Shown here: piece by piece, positions 1 to 3,677 of the stretch
Numbering within the stretch: position 1 is the first letter of the stretch
Layout: each line of letters opens with the position of its first letter
NCBI GenBank assembly: GCA_900770075.1
Contig: CAAGIZ010000192.1
Span: 1-5,565, forward strand
Direction: 5' to 3'
Length of the DNA: 5,565 nucleotides
DNA from: Spirochaetia bacterium
GTDB lineage: Bacteria > Spirochaetota > Spirochaetia > Treponematales > Treponemataceae
Notes under the pieces: generated by a model
Database searches by the model: none
What the model saw: the letters and a program-made list of their open reading frames with translations, nothing else
Told to the model about the DNA's origin: nothing
Translations under genes and position numbers: made by a program

Positions 1-863
1 AGCATGAAAAGGGGAACCCGGAAAATCTTTGCTATTTCCTTTTCGCTGAATTTGCGGTTTTCCACCAGCTGGCTGTCAGAATTTCCGCTGACATTTATCG
101 GAGACGCAGTAAGCCCCTTGGAAAGAATGAGCGGTTTGTTTGCGTTGTTTCTTCCGCCGTAAGAGCTTAAAAGCTGTTCTGAAAGTTTTTGAGAATCTTC
201 TTTTGTCCAGTTTTTCTGTTCTACAGGAACGGTTACCAAAAGTCGGCTGTTTATTCCGCCGTCAAAATAGTTCTGCGTGTATTCGTCAAGTTCAAGACCG
301 ATTTTTGCGCAGTTTGTAGAATATTCCATGGGAGAAATCCCCCTCAGCCTGTTGTAGCGTATTGCCGGAATGTGCAGGATTGTTTCTGTGCTGCACTTGT
401 ATGTTTTTCCGTCCACGGAAATTTTATAATAAACATCTTTCTGATCGTCCCTGCATATTTCCACAGTGTCCGGGTCAAGGGCATACAGTGCGCGGACTGT
501 ATAATCCCAGTTCCTCTCTACAAAAATAAAAGCGTTTCCTCTCAAAAGAAGATGAAGCATTATTTTCTGCTTGAAGGTGTATGCCGTATCATCATAATTC
601 GGGTTTGTTTTCAGAAGTTTTGCAAGGGAAATGTCTGTAACCTTTTCCCGTCCGTTTTCGCCTTTTCTGTAAACATTCAAAGTAAGGCTCGCCACTGCAT
701 CCGCAATTATGTTTGTGCAGGCATTCACCGTTGAATTGGCAAGAAGTTCTGCCGCCGACATTCTGGGCGAGTAATAAAAAAGCCCTCCGCTTGTGTATTT
801 TGAAACGGGAAGTTTTTGTACTTCGCTTTTTATTTTTCTTATTTCAATTCCAAATATTTTCAT
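1..863 (-). CDS. HK97-type phage portal protein (partial, C-terminus off window)
   Basis: This minus-strand frame is open from ATG 863-861 to the window edge: 287 complete codons, with the C-terminal part missing. Portal proteins form the dodecameric ring at the capsid vertex through which DNA is packaged and to which the tail attaches. The residues fit the HK97 portal family. An N-terminal segment around residues 34-60 contains SPRMSAAELLANSTVNACTN, and a central segment around 163-183 contains LHIPAIRYNRLRGISPMEYS. Near 272-287 is the hallmark FSEKEIAKIFRVPLFM, which matches the family's 'EIARIFGVPP' element. The start is supported by AAGGAA about 10 nt upstream. It also overlaps the preceding lipoprotein gene's TGA in an ATGA (863-860), so translation is probably coupled. 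HK97 portals usually exceed 380 residues, so roughly a quarter or more lies outside. Family call is firm. Confidence 0.93.
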   Translation of the reverse strand, partial: MKIFGIEIRKIKSEVQKLPVSKYTSGGLFYYSPRMSAAELLANSTVNACTNIIADAVASLTLNVYRKGENGREKVTDISLAKLLKTNPNYDDTAYTFKQKIMLHLLLRGNAFIFVERNWDYTVRALYALDPDTVEICRDDQKDVYYKISVDGKTYKCSTETILHIPAIRYNRLRGISPMEYSTNCAKIGLELDEYTQNYFDGGINSRLLVTVPVEQKNWTKEDSQKLSEQLLSSYGGRNNANKPLILSKGLTASPINVSGNSDSQLVENRKFSEKEIAKIFRVPLFM

Positions 864-1132
864 TTTTCCAGTTCCTTAAGCTTTATGTTTGTTTCCACAT
901 CAACGGCAAATTCCGTTATCTTTATCCAGTACCACAAAGGCATTTTTACAAATCCCTCTGAATCCAGCAGAACTATCTGGTTTCCGTTTTCATCGTAAGG
1001 ACAGGGAAATTCTGCTTTAATCTGAATCGTCTTTTTTTCTTCCTCCGGCAAGGTTTTGCAGGACATAAAGGCTGTTAGAAAAATCAGAATCATTGCTGCC
1101 AGTATGCAGGCTTTCTTTTGTTTTCTGCGCAT
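860..1132 (-). CDS. Small lipoprotein, candidate o-spanin (Rz1-like)
   Basis: A 90-residue protein with a lipoprotein signal: positive start MRRKQKK, hydrophobic core around residues 8-23, then a relaxed lipobox FMS-C with Cys25 as the lipidated residue. The mature part is about 66 residues, acidic/lysine-rich, with an aromatic stretch LWYWIKITEF near 67-76. Its first 116 nt lie inside the preceding gene in another reading frame. That gene encodes a protein with an N-terminal membrane anchor and a coiled coil. This overlapping anchor/lipoprotein pair is the defining layout of Rz/Rz1 spanins, which fuse inner and outer membranes in the last step of lysis. GGAGG lies about 13 nt before the ATG. 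Its TGA overlaps the portal ATG. It is not notably proline-rich, unlike lambda Rz1. The lipoprotein call is good; the spanin role is inferred from architecture. Confidence 0.75.
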   Translation of the reverse strand: MRRKQKKACILAAMILIFLTAFMSCKTLPEEEKKTIQIKAEFPCPYDENGNQIVLLDSEGFVKMPLWYWIKITEFAVDVETNIKLKELEK

Positions 1133-1304
1133 TTTTTAGGATTCCCTCCTGTTTTAACTGAAGTTCATTCCATTGTTTCAAAAAATCCTGTTCCTGTTTT
1201 TTCAGTTTTGAAGCGTAAACTTTCTTCTGAACGAAAAGGGCAAGCACGCAAAAAACAAGCAGAACCGCCAGAACACAGGCCGTTATCAGCAGGAATTTTG
1301 TCAT
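1017..1304 (-). CDS. Membrane-anchored coiled-coil protein, candidate i-spanin (Rz-like)
   Basis: A 95-residue type II membrane protein. It has a short N-terminus (MTK), one transmembrane helix at about residues 4-25, then a Lys/Gln/Glu-rich, probably helical periplasmic segment at about 28-65 (KKQEQDFLKQWNELQLKQ) and a polar tail ending KKDDSD. This is the i-spanin plan: the helix sits in the inner membrane and the coiled coil reaches to an outer-membrane lipoprotein partner. The partner starts inside this gene in another frame (1132). A GGAGG about 12 nt upstream lies inside the preceding small gene, and the ATG overlaps that gene's stop as ATGA (1304-1301), suggesting coupling. Sequence similarity to a named Rz family cannot be shown here. 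The assignment rests on topology, the overlap, and the neighbouring membrane genes. Confidence 0.72.
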   Translation of the reverse strand: MTKFLLITACVLAVLLVFCVLALFVQKKVYASKLKKQEQDFLKQWNELQLKQEGILKNAQKTKESLHTGSNDSDFSNSLYVLQNLAGGRKKDDSD

Positions 1305-1411
1305 TTTTTCAGTTCCTCCAGTATTTCAAAAAGCATTATTCCTCCGGCTCCAAGAATTACTGCCAGAACAAGAAGTAAAACCACCGAAAAGAACGCTGTC
1401 AAAAAATCCAA
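1301..1411 (-). CDS. 36-residue single-TM peptide, TTG start
   Basis: This tiny gene starts with TTG at 1411-1409, five nt after the stop of the upstream membrane protein gene, and ends in TGA 1303-1301, which overlaps the ATG of the spanin-like gene. GGGGAG followed by AGG lies just upstream of the TTG, a good ribosome binding site. The product begins MDFLTAFFSVVLLLVL, has one uninterrupted hydrophobic helix at about residues 3-28, and ends in the charged tail FEILEELKK. No ATG exists in this frame before the TTG. The perfect tiling between two genes argues that it is real. In this position a one-helix peptide could be a pinholin, an antiholin, or an accessory to the spanins. I do not recognise a family, so the role is inference. 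Confidence 0.6.
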   Translation of the reverse strand: MDFLTAFFSVVLLLVLAVILGAGGIMLFEILEELKK

Positions 1412-1415
1412 TTTC

Positions 1416-1805
1416 CTACTCCCCGAACCTTATGGTTTTCACTTTGTCCAGAATCATGTTGAAGTAAACGGGAGAGAAACAGGCAGCAATGGCAAACCCG
1501 CTGAATATAATGTCGTTTGTCTGCCCTCCTTCCGTTATAAAGTTTTTTGCGCTCCACACGGCAACCCAAAGGGCAGCGATAATCTGCGCAATAAGGCTTG
1601 TGGTCTTTGCGTTTGCCTTTTTTGCAGGGACTGCTTGAGTGTCTGCGGTTTGCGCTTCTGCTGAATTCTGCCCTTCTTCTGCCCCTTCGATATTTGCATA
1701 GGGAACGACATTATAAGCGCTTTCCAACTCCTTCAGTGAATAAGTTGAGTGTTCATTGTTTCCTTTGTTAGGGAAGTTTTTAGTTACCCAGTCTTTAAAA
1801 GCCAT
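1416..1805 (-). CDS. Two-helix membrane protein, candidate holin
   Basis: A 129-residue protein of unrecognised family. Residues 1-40 are polar and soluble-looking (MAFKDWVTKNFPNKGNN). Residues about 41-68 form a low-complexity Ala/Glu/Gln/Thr linker ending in lysines. Two hydrophobic helices then follow at about 70-90 (SLIAQIIAALWVAVWSAKNF) and 99-119 (IIFSGFAIAACFSPVYFNMI), with a short basic tail KVKTIRFGE. The second half resembles a small two-helix holin hairpin, with an added N-terminal cytoplasmic or regulatory part. AGGAG lies about 11 nt before the ATG. It sits 14 nt after the C39-like gene and 4 nt before the 36-residue membrane peptide, inside the candidate lysis block. Holin is the best contextual guess, but other small membrane roles cannot be excluded. 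Confidence 0.6.
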   Translation of the reverse strand: MAFKDWVTKNFPNKGNNEHSTYSLKELESAYNVVPYANIEGAEEGQNSAEAQTADTQAVPAKKANAKTTSLIAQIIAALWVAVWSAKNFITEGGQTNDIIFSGFAIAACFSPVYFNMILDKVKTIRFGE

Positions 1806-1819
1806 TTTTTAATTATCTC

Positions 1820-2245
1820 CTACAAATCAAGCTGCCTTATCACCCGGCTGGATGTGGGTTTTCCGTATTTTACGCAGACGCTGTTTTCCAGGGAGTTGAA
1901 TACGATTTTTCCGTTTTCCACTACAACCCAGTGAGCATATCCGTTGTGTTCAAAACAGACAGGCGTGAGCTTTTCTATTTTTTCAATTGAAGTGATTTTT
2001 TCTTTCGTGACGCTCCAGCGGTAAGCATTTCCCTCTTTCAGGACTGCCTCTGCATTGAGCACATAACCGTCGTCTCCCAGATAACCTTTCAGCCTTGCTT
2101 TCTCGGCTTCGTCAAAGGCTTCCTTTGCGTCCTTAAAAACCTTTCCCTTGCAGTAGTTGTAGCAGAAAAAAAGGCACAGGTTTTCCGCAAATTCCGCCGG
2201 AACCTTCTTTGCATACTCTGCCGTCAAATCCTGAATCTTTTTCAT
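1820..2245 (-). CDS. C39/papain-like cysteine peptidase-like protein (possible lysis enzyme)
   Basis: A 141-residue soluble protein with no signal peptide. Three cysteines lie near the N-terminus (Cys24, Cys28, Cys32 in NLCLFFCYNYC). The C-terminal half has HNGYAHWVVVENGKIVFNSL, with His105 and Asn117. A Cys in an N-terminal helix, then a beta-hairpin His-[FW]-V-V-V and an Asn/Asp 10-15 residues later, is the catalytic layout of C39/papain-fold peptidases. It also recalls a DUF261-type family that I loosely associate with spirochaete phages; that link is from memory and unverified. The usual 'CGP' after the Cys is absent, so activity is uncertain. AAAGGAGA is 8 nt before the ATG. The ATG overlaps the preceding gene's stop (ATGA, 2245-2242). 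Between membrane proteins and spanin-like genes, it could be the peptidoglycan-cutting enzyme. Fold call moderate, role weak. Confidence 0.55.
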   Translation of the reverse strand: MKKIQDLTAEYAKKVPAEFAENLCLFFCYNYCKGKVFKDAKEAFDEAEKARLKGYLGDDGYVLNAEAVLKEGNAYRWSVTKEKITSIEKIEKLTPVCFEHNGYAHWVVVENGKIVFNSLENSVCVKYGKPTSSRVIRQLDL

Positions 2246-2547
2246 CTTCCGCTCTCCTTTTCAATAAGCCTGTCCAGCTTTGATTCTATCCTCTGGCAGG
2301 TTGAAGTAAGGTTAGTTACATTGTTTTTCAGCCCCGCAAGTGTGCTTTCGTGAAGGTTTATTTTTGAATACAGGTCAGAAAACTTTTCCCTTGTGTGCAG
2401 GCGTTCTTCCCTGTCCCGCTCCTCGTTTTCTTCCATTTCTTTTTTTATCCTTCCGTATTCAATGGCAAGTTTTGCAACGGTCGTTATTATTCCGAAGAAA
2501 AACCCTGCGATTGTAATGCTGAATGTTATTATTGCCGTTATGCTCAT
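2242..2547 (-). CDS. N-terminally anchored coiled-coil protein
   Basis: A 101-residue protein with one N-terminal transmembrane helix at about residues 4-28 (rich in Ile/Phe, with AGFFFGIITTVAKL). A highly charged helical region at about 32-98 follows, containing KKEMEENEERDREERLHTRE and then a Leu/Ile-spaced segment (LTSTCQRIESKLDRLIEKE) typical of a coiled coil. AGGAAG precedes the ATG. It starts 2 nt after the RusA-like gene and its TGA overlaps the next ATG, so it is firmly in the operon. The topology resembles holin-associated or antiholin-type proteins (the reverse of XhlA, whose helix is C-terminal) and also i-spanins, but a better overlapping spanin pair lies downstream. I do not recognise a named family. 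Confidence 0.65.
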   Translation of the reverse strand: MSITAIITFSITIAGFFFGIITTVAKLAIEYGRIKKEMEENEERDREERLHTREKFSDLYSKINLHESTLAGLKNNVTNLTSTCQRIESKLDRLIEKESGR

Positions 2548-2549
2548 TT

Positions 2550-2942
2550 TTATACTTCCTTTTCTCTATAGTCAAAAATCATGATTTCGCAATGAGGATT
2601 GTTTTTTTCGTAGCGGTTTTCAATAAGGATTTTCCGCACAATCTGCCAGTTATCGTCGGCAATTACATTTCCGTCCTGCAGAAGGTCAAGAATACTAGTG
2701 GCTTCGTTGTCGCTATCCCGCCTTGTCCTGTCGCCATGAAAGAAAGTCATTTTTATAAACAAAGGTTCTGTAAGTGGTTTTACGGGGCGTTTCTGCCGGA
2801 AAAGAGAAAACAGGTTTTCATTGTGCCAAAGTTCAAACCGTCTTGAAGGGATTGTCTTTCCGCTTCTTAAAACCCTTCTTGAGTTTTTTTTCGCCGGAGT
2901 TTCACCATTAAAAGTGAAAAAAAATCTTATGTGCTCATTCAT
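2550..2942 (-). CDS. RusA-like Holliday junction resolvase
   Basis: This 130-residue protein matches the RusA family of small dimeric metal-dependent nucleases that cut four-way junctions. Visible motifs are PAKKNSRRV at about 16-24, the core RRDSDN (Asp76 and Asp78, equivalent to Asp70 and Asp72 of E. coli RusA), and NVIADDNWQIV at about 92-102 with the third acidic site (Asp91 equivalent). Length fits the family (E. coli RusA is 120). The lysine that follows the DxDN motif in E. coli RusA (Lys76) aligns with Thr82 here, which is odd. I chose ATG 2942-2940. A start 16 codons earlier would place the terminator hairpin inside the gene. No clear ribosome binding site precedes ATG 2942. In phage this enzyme typically resolves recombination intermediates or branched DNA before packaging. 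Confidence 0.85.
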   Translation of the reverse strand: MNEHIRFFFTFNGETPAKKNSRRVLRSGKTIPSRRFELWHNENLFSLFRQKRPVKPLTEPLFIKMTFFHGDRTRRDSDNEATSILDLLQDGNVIADDNWQIVRKILIENRYEKNNPHCEIMIFDYREKEV

Positions 2943-2959
2943 AAAGATATAGTCAGAGC

Positions 2960-2988
2960 AAAAAAAAGCCGCCTGAAAACCAGACGGC
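2960..2988 (-). terminator. Rho-independent terminator after the 56-codon gene
   Basis: On the minus strand GCCGTCTG, loop GTTTT and CAGGCGGC form an 8-bp stem with one G:T wobble, followed directly by eight T (2967-2960). It begins 6 nt after the stop of the small membrane gene and ends 17 nt before the RusA-like ATG. It should end transcripts from the island promoter, or attenuate transcription running from terL into the downstream operon. Confidence 0.88.
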
Positions 2989-2994
2989 AAAAAT

Positions 2995-3165
2995 CTATTT
3001 TTTTAATAAAATTAAAAGGTTGAGGACTGCATTAACCGCCATAAGGGCTAAAGTAACAGCTCTTATGGCAAGCAGATTTCCCCGTCCTTTTTTTACAGCC
3101 TCAATAAACTGCGGAATATACGCTATAAGTATAGTAAGACTGGCAATAAAAATTGTAATTTGCAT
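2995..3165 (-). CDS. 56-residue two-helix hydrophobic protein
   Basis: A short gene with a textbook ribosome binding site, TAGGAGGA at 3180-3173, 7 nt before ATG 3165-3163; it ends in TAG 2997-2995. The product has two hydrophobic helices, about residues 2-22 (ITIFIASLTILIAYIPQFI) and 32-54 (LAIRAVTLALMAVNAVLNLL), joined by a basic turn VKKGRGN and ending LLKK. This is a small hairpin membrane protein of holin-like size, but its family is not recognised. It follows the 29-codon gene on the same strand after a strong hairpin and is closed by a terminator. It therefore belongs to the XRE-linked island rather than to the lysis operon. Possible roles are a phage-encoded exclusion or toxin peptide, or a small holin. 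Confidence 0.75.
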   Translation of the reverse strand: MQITIFIASLTILIAYIPQFIEAVKKGRGNLLAIRAVTLALMAVNAVLNLLILLKK

Positions 3166-3196
3166 TTTGACATCCTCCTAAAAATGATTTATATTG

Positions 3197-3227
3197 AAGC
3201 AAGGCACTCTCTCCGAGAGCCTTGCTT
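3197..3227 (-). other. Strong RNA hairpin between the two mini-genes
   Basis: AAGCAAGGC pairs perfectly with GCCTTGCTT (9 bp), and an inner TCTC/GAGA stem extends it with a 2-nt bulge and 3-nt loop. It lies between the stop of the 29-codon gene and the ribosome binding site of the 56-codon gene. No T-run follows directly on the minus strand, so it is more likely an mRNA stability or processing element than a terminator. Confidence 0.6.
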
Positions 3228-3234
3228 GATTTTC

Positions 3235-3324
3235 TTAGTTAAGCACTAAACTTAAAACGGTTGCAATAGCGGAAACAACGGTTGCTATTGCAACTATCCA
3301 ATCTGTAATCTTTGGCTTTTCCAT
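3235..3324 (-). CDS. 29-residue single-TM peptide
   Basis: A very short gene with an excellent ribosome binding site (AAAGGAGGTGATAAAATG), ATG 3324-3322 and stop TAA 3237-3235. The peptide starts MEKPKITDW and is otherwise one Ala/Val/Ile/Leu/Thr-rich helix from about residue 9 to the end (VAIATVVSAIATVLSLV). It is the first gene behind the minus-strand promoter at 3384-3356, with about 20 nt between the predicted transcription start and the ribosome binding site. Size and composition recall hydrophobic toxin or holin-like peptides of type I toxin systems, but no family is recognised. Strong promoter, strong ribosome binding site and a divergent XRE regulator suggest a tightly controlled, possibly harmful product. 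That last point is inference. Confidence 0.72.
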   Translation of the reverse strand: MEKPKITDWIVAIATVVSAIATVLSLVLN

Positions 3325-3355
3325 TTTATCACCTCCTTTTCCTCAAGATGTTTAT

Positions 3356-3368
3356 ATATTAAACTAAA
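3356..3368 (-). repeat. 13-mer operator candidate, copy 1 (covers minus -10)
   Basis: On the minus strand this reads TTTAGTTTAATAT. The identical 13-mer occurs on the plus strand at 3443-3455. It covers the -10 of the mini-gene promoter and is a candidate binding site for the divergent XRE protein. Confidence 0.6.
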
Positions 3369-3384
3369 TAATTTAATAAGTCAA
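3356..3384 (-). promoter_or_regulatory. Sigma70-type promoter for the mini-gene unit
   Basis: On the minus strand TTGACT (3384-3379) and TAATAT (3361-3356) are separated by exactly 17 nt. The -35 matches the consensus at 5 of 6 positions and the -10 at 4 of 6. Predicted start is near 3349, just ahead of the ribosome binding site of the 29-codon gene. The -10 lies in a 13-mer repeated at the divergent promoter. Confidence 0.68.
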
Positions 3385-3390
3385 GTATTT

Positions 3391-3399
3391 TATTAAACT
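3391..3399 (-). repeat. 9-mer operator half-copy, copy 2 (upstream of -35)
   Basis: AGTTTAATA on the minus strand, the same core as in the two 13-mers. It sits 6 nt upstream of the -35 of the mini-gene promoter. In AT-rich DNA a 9-mer can recur by chance, so its value comes from placement. Confidence 0.4.
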
Positions 3400-3411
3400 T
3401 TTTTGTATAAA

Positions 3412-3428
3412 AATTACATTTTGTAATT
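3412..3428. promoter_or_regulatory. Perfect inverted repeat, possible operator
   Basis: AATTACA-TTT-TGTAATT is a perfect 7-bp inverted repeat with a 3-nt spacer, 17 bp in all. It sits about midway between the divergent promoters, directly upstream of the plus-strand -35. This is the size and symmetry bound by dimeric Cro/CI-type regulators. It is an alternative to the 13-mer as the true operator. Confidence 0.5.
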
Positions 3429-3455
3429 GTCTTTTTAATATTTTTAGTTTAATAT
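3427..3455 (+). promoter_or_regulatory. Promoter of the XRE gene, predicted leaderless transcript
   Basis: TTGTCT (3427-3432) and TAATAT (3450-3455) are 17 nt apart. The -10 is the same hexamer as in the divergent promoter. Seven nt beyond the -10 is the A of the ATG at 3462, so the transcript may begin at the start codon. No Shine-Dalgarno sequence precedes that ATG, which fits a leaderless message. Confidence 0.55.
3443..3455 (+). repeat. 13-mer operator candidate, copy 3 (covers plus -10)
   Basis: TTTAGTTTAATAT, identical to the minus-strand copy at 3368-3356 and inverted relative to it, with 74 nt between. It covers the -10 of the XRE promoter, consistent with autoregulation. Confidence 0.6.
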
Positions 3456-3461
3456 CTGTTT

Positions 3462-3677
3462 ATGAATATTTCAGAAATAATAAAAATCCTTTGTGTAAAA
3501 AAGGAAATATCCGTTGCGGAACTTTCCGTAAAACTCGGAAACACAAAACAGAACCTTTTTAATAAACTCTATAGAAACGATATGAAAGTAAGCGACCTTG
3601 AAAAAATCGCTGAAACTTTGGATTGTGAGTTAAAAATTAGTTTTGTGGACAAACTCAGCAATGTTCCGCTCCTTTAA
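3462..3677 (+). CDS. XRE/Cro-CI family HTH regulator
   Basis: A 71-residue DNA-binding protein that is almost only a Cro/CI-type helix-turn-helix domain. Helix 2 is at about residues 17-26 (SVAELSVKLG), the recognition helix at about 28-39 (TKQNLFNKLYRN), and the supporting helix DLEKIAETLDCEL at about 45-57, with a short tail to residue 71. It has no sensor or peptidase domain, so it resembles Cro or an antitoxin-like regulator more than full CI. It is the only plus-strand gene here. It is divergent from the mini-genes across a 137-nt AT-rich control region and convergent with terL, the stop codons overlapping within TTTAAA (3674-3677). Likely role: repressor of the mini-gene promoter and its own promoter. 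The target is inferred; the family is firm. Confidence 0.88.
   Translation: MNISEIIKILCVKKEISVAELSVKLGNTKQNLFNKLYRNDMKVSDLEKIAETLDCELKISFVDKLSNVPLL

Noticed and set aside
189..734. Long plus-strand frame of 181 codons
   Set aside because: It lies fully antisense to the portal gene, whose residues match a known family; the plus product is Cys/Phe/Val-rich with no recognisable motif.
2523..2846. Plus-strand frame of 107 codons
   Set aside because: Antisense to the RusA-like gene, which shows the catalytic acidic motifs.
2943..2990. Earlier start for the RusA-like gene (16 more codons)
   Set aside because: It would place the strong terminator hairpin and its T-run inside the coding sequence, and the extra residues do not resemble the start of RusA proteins.
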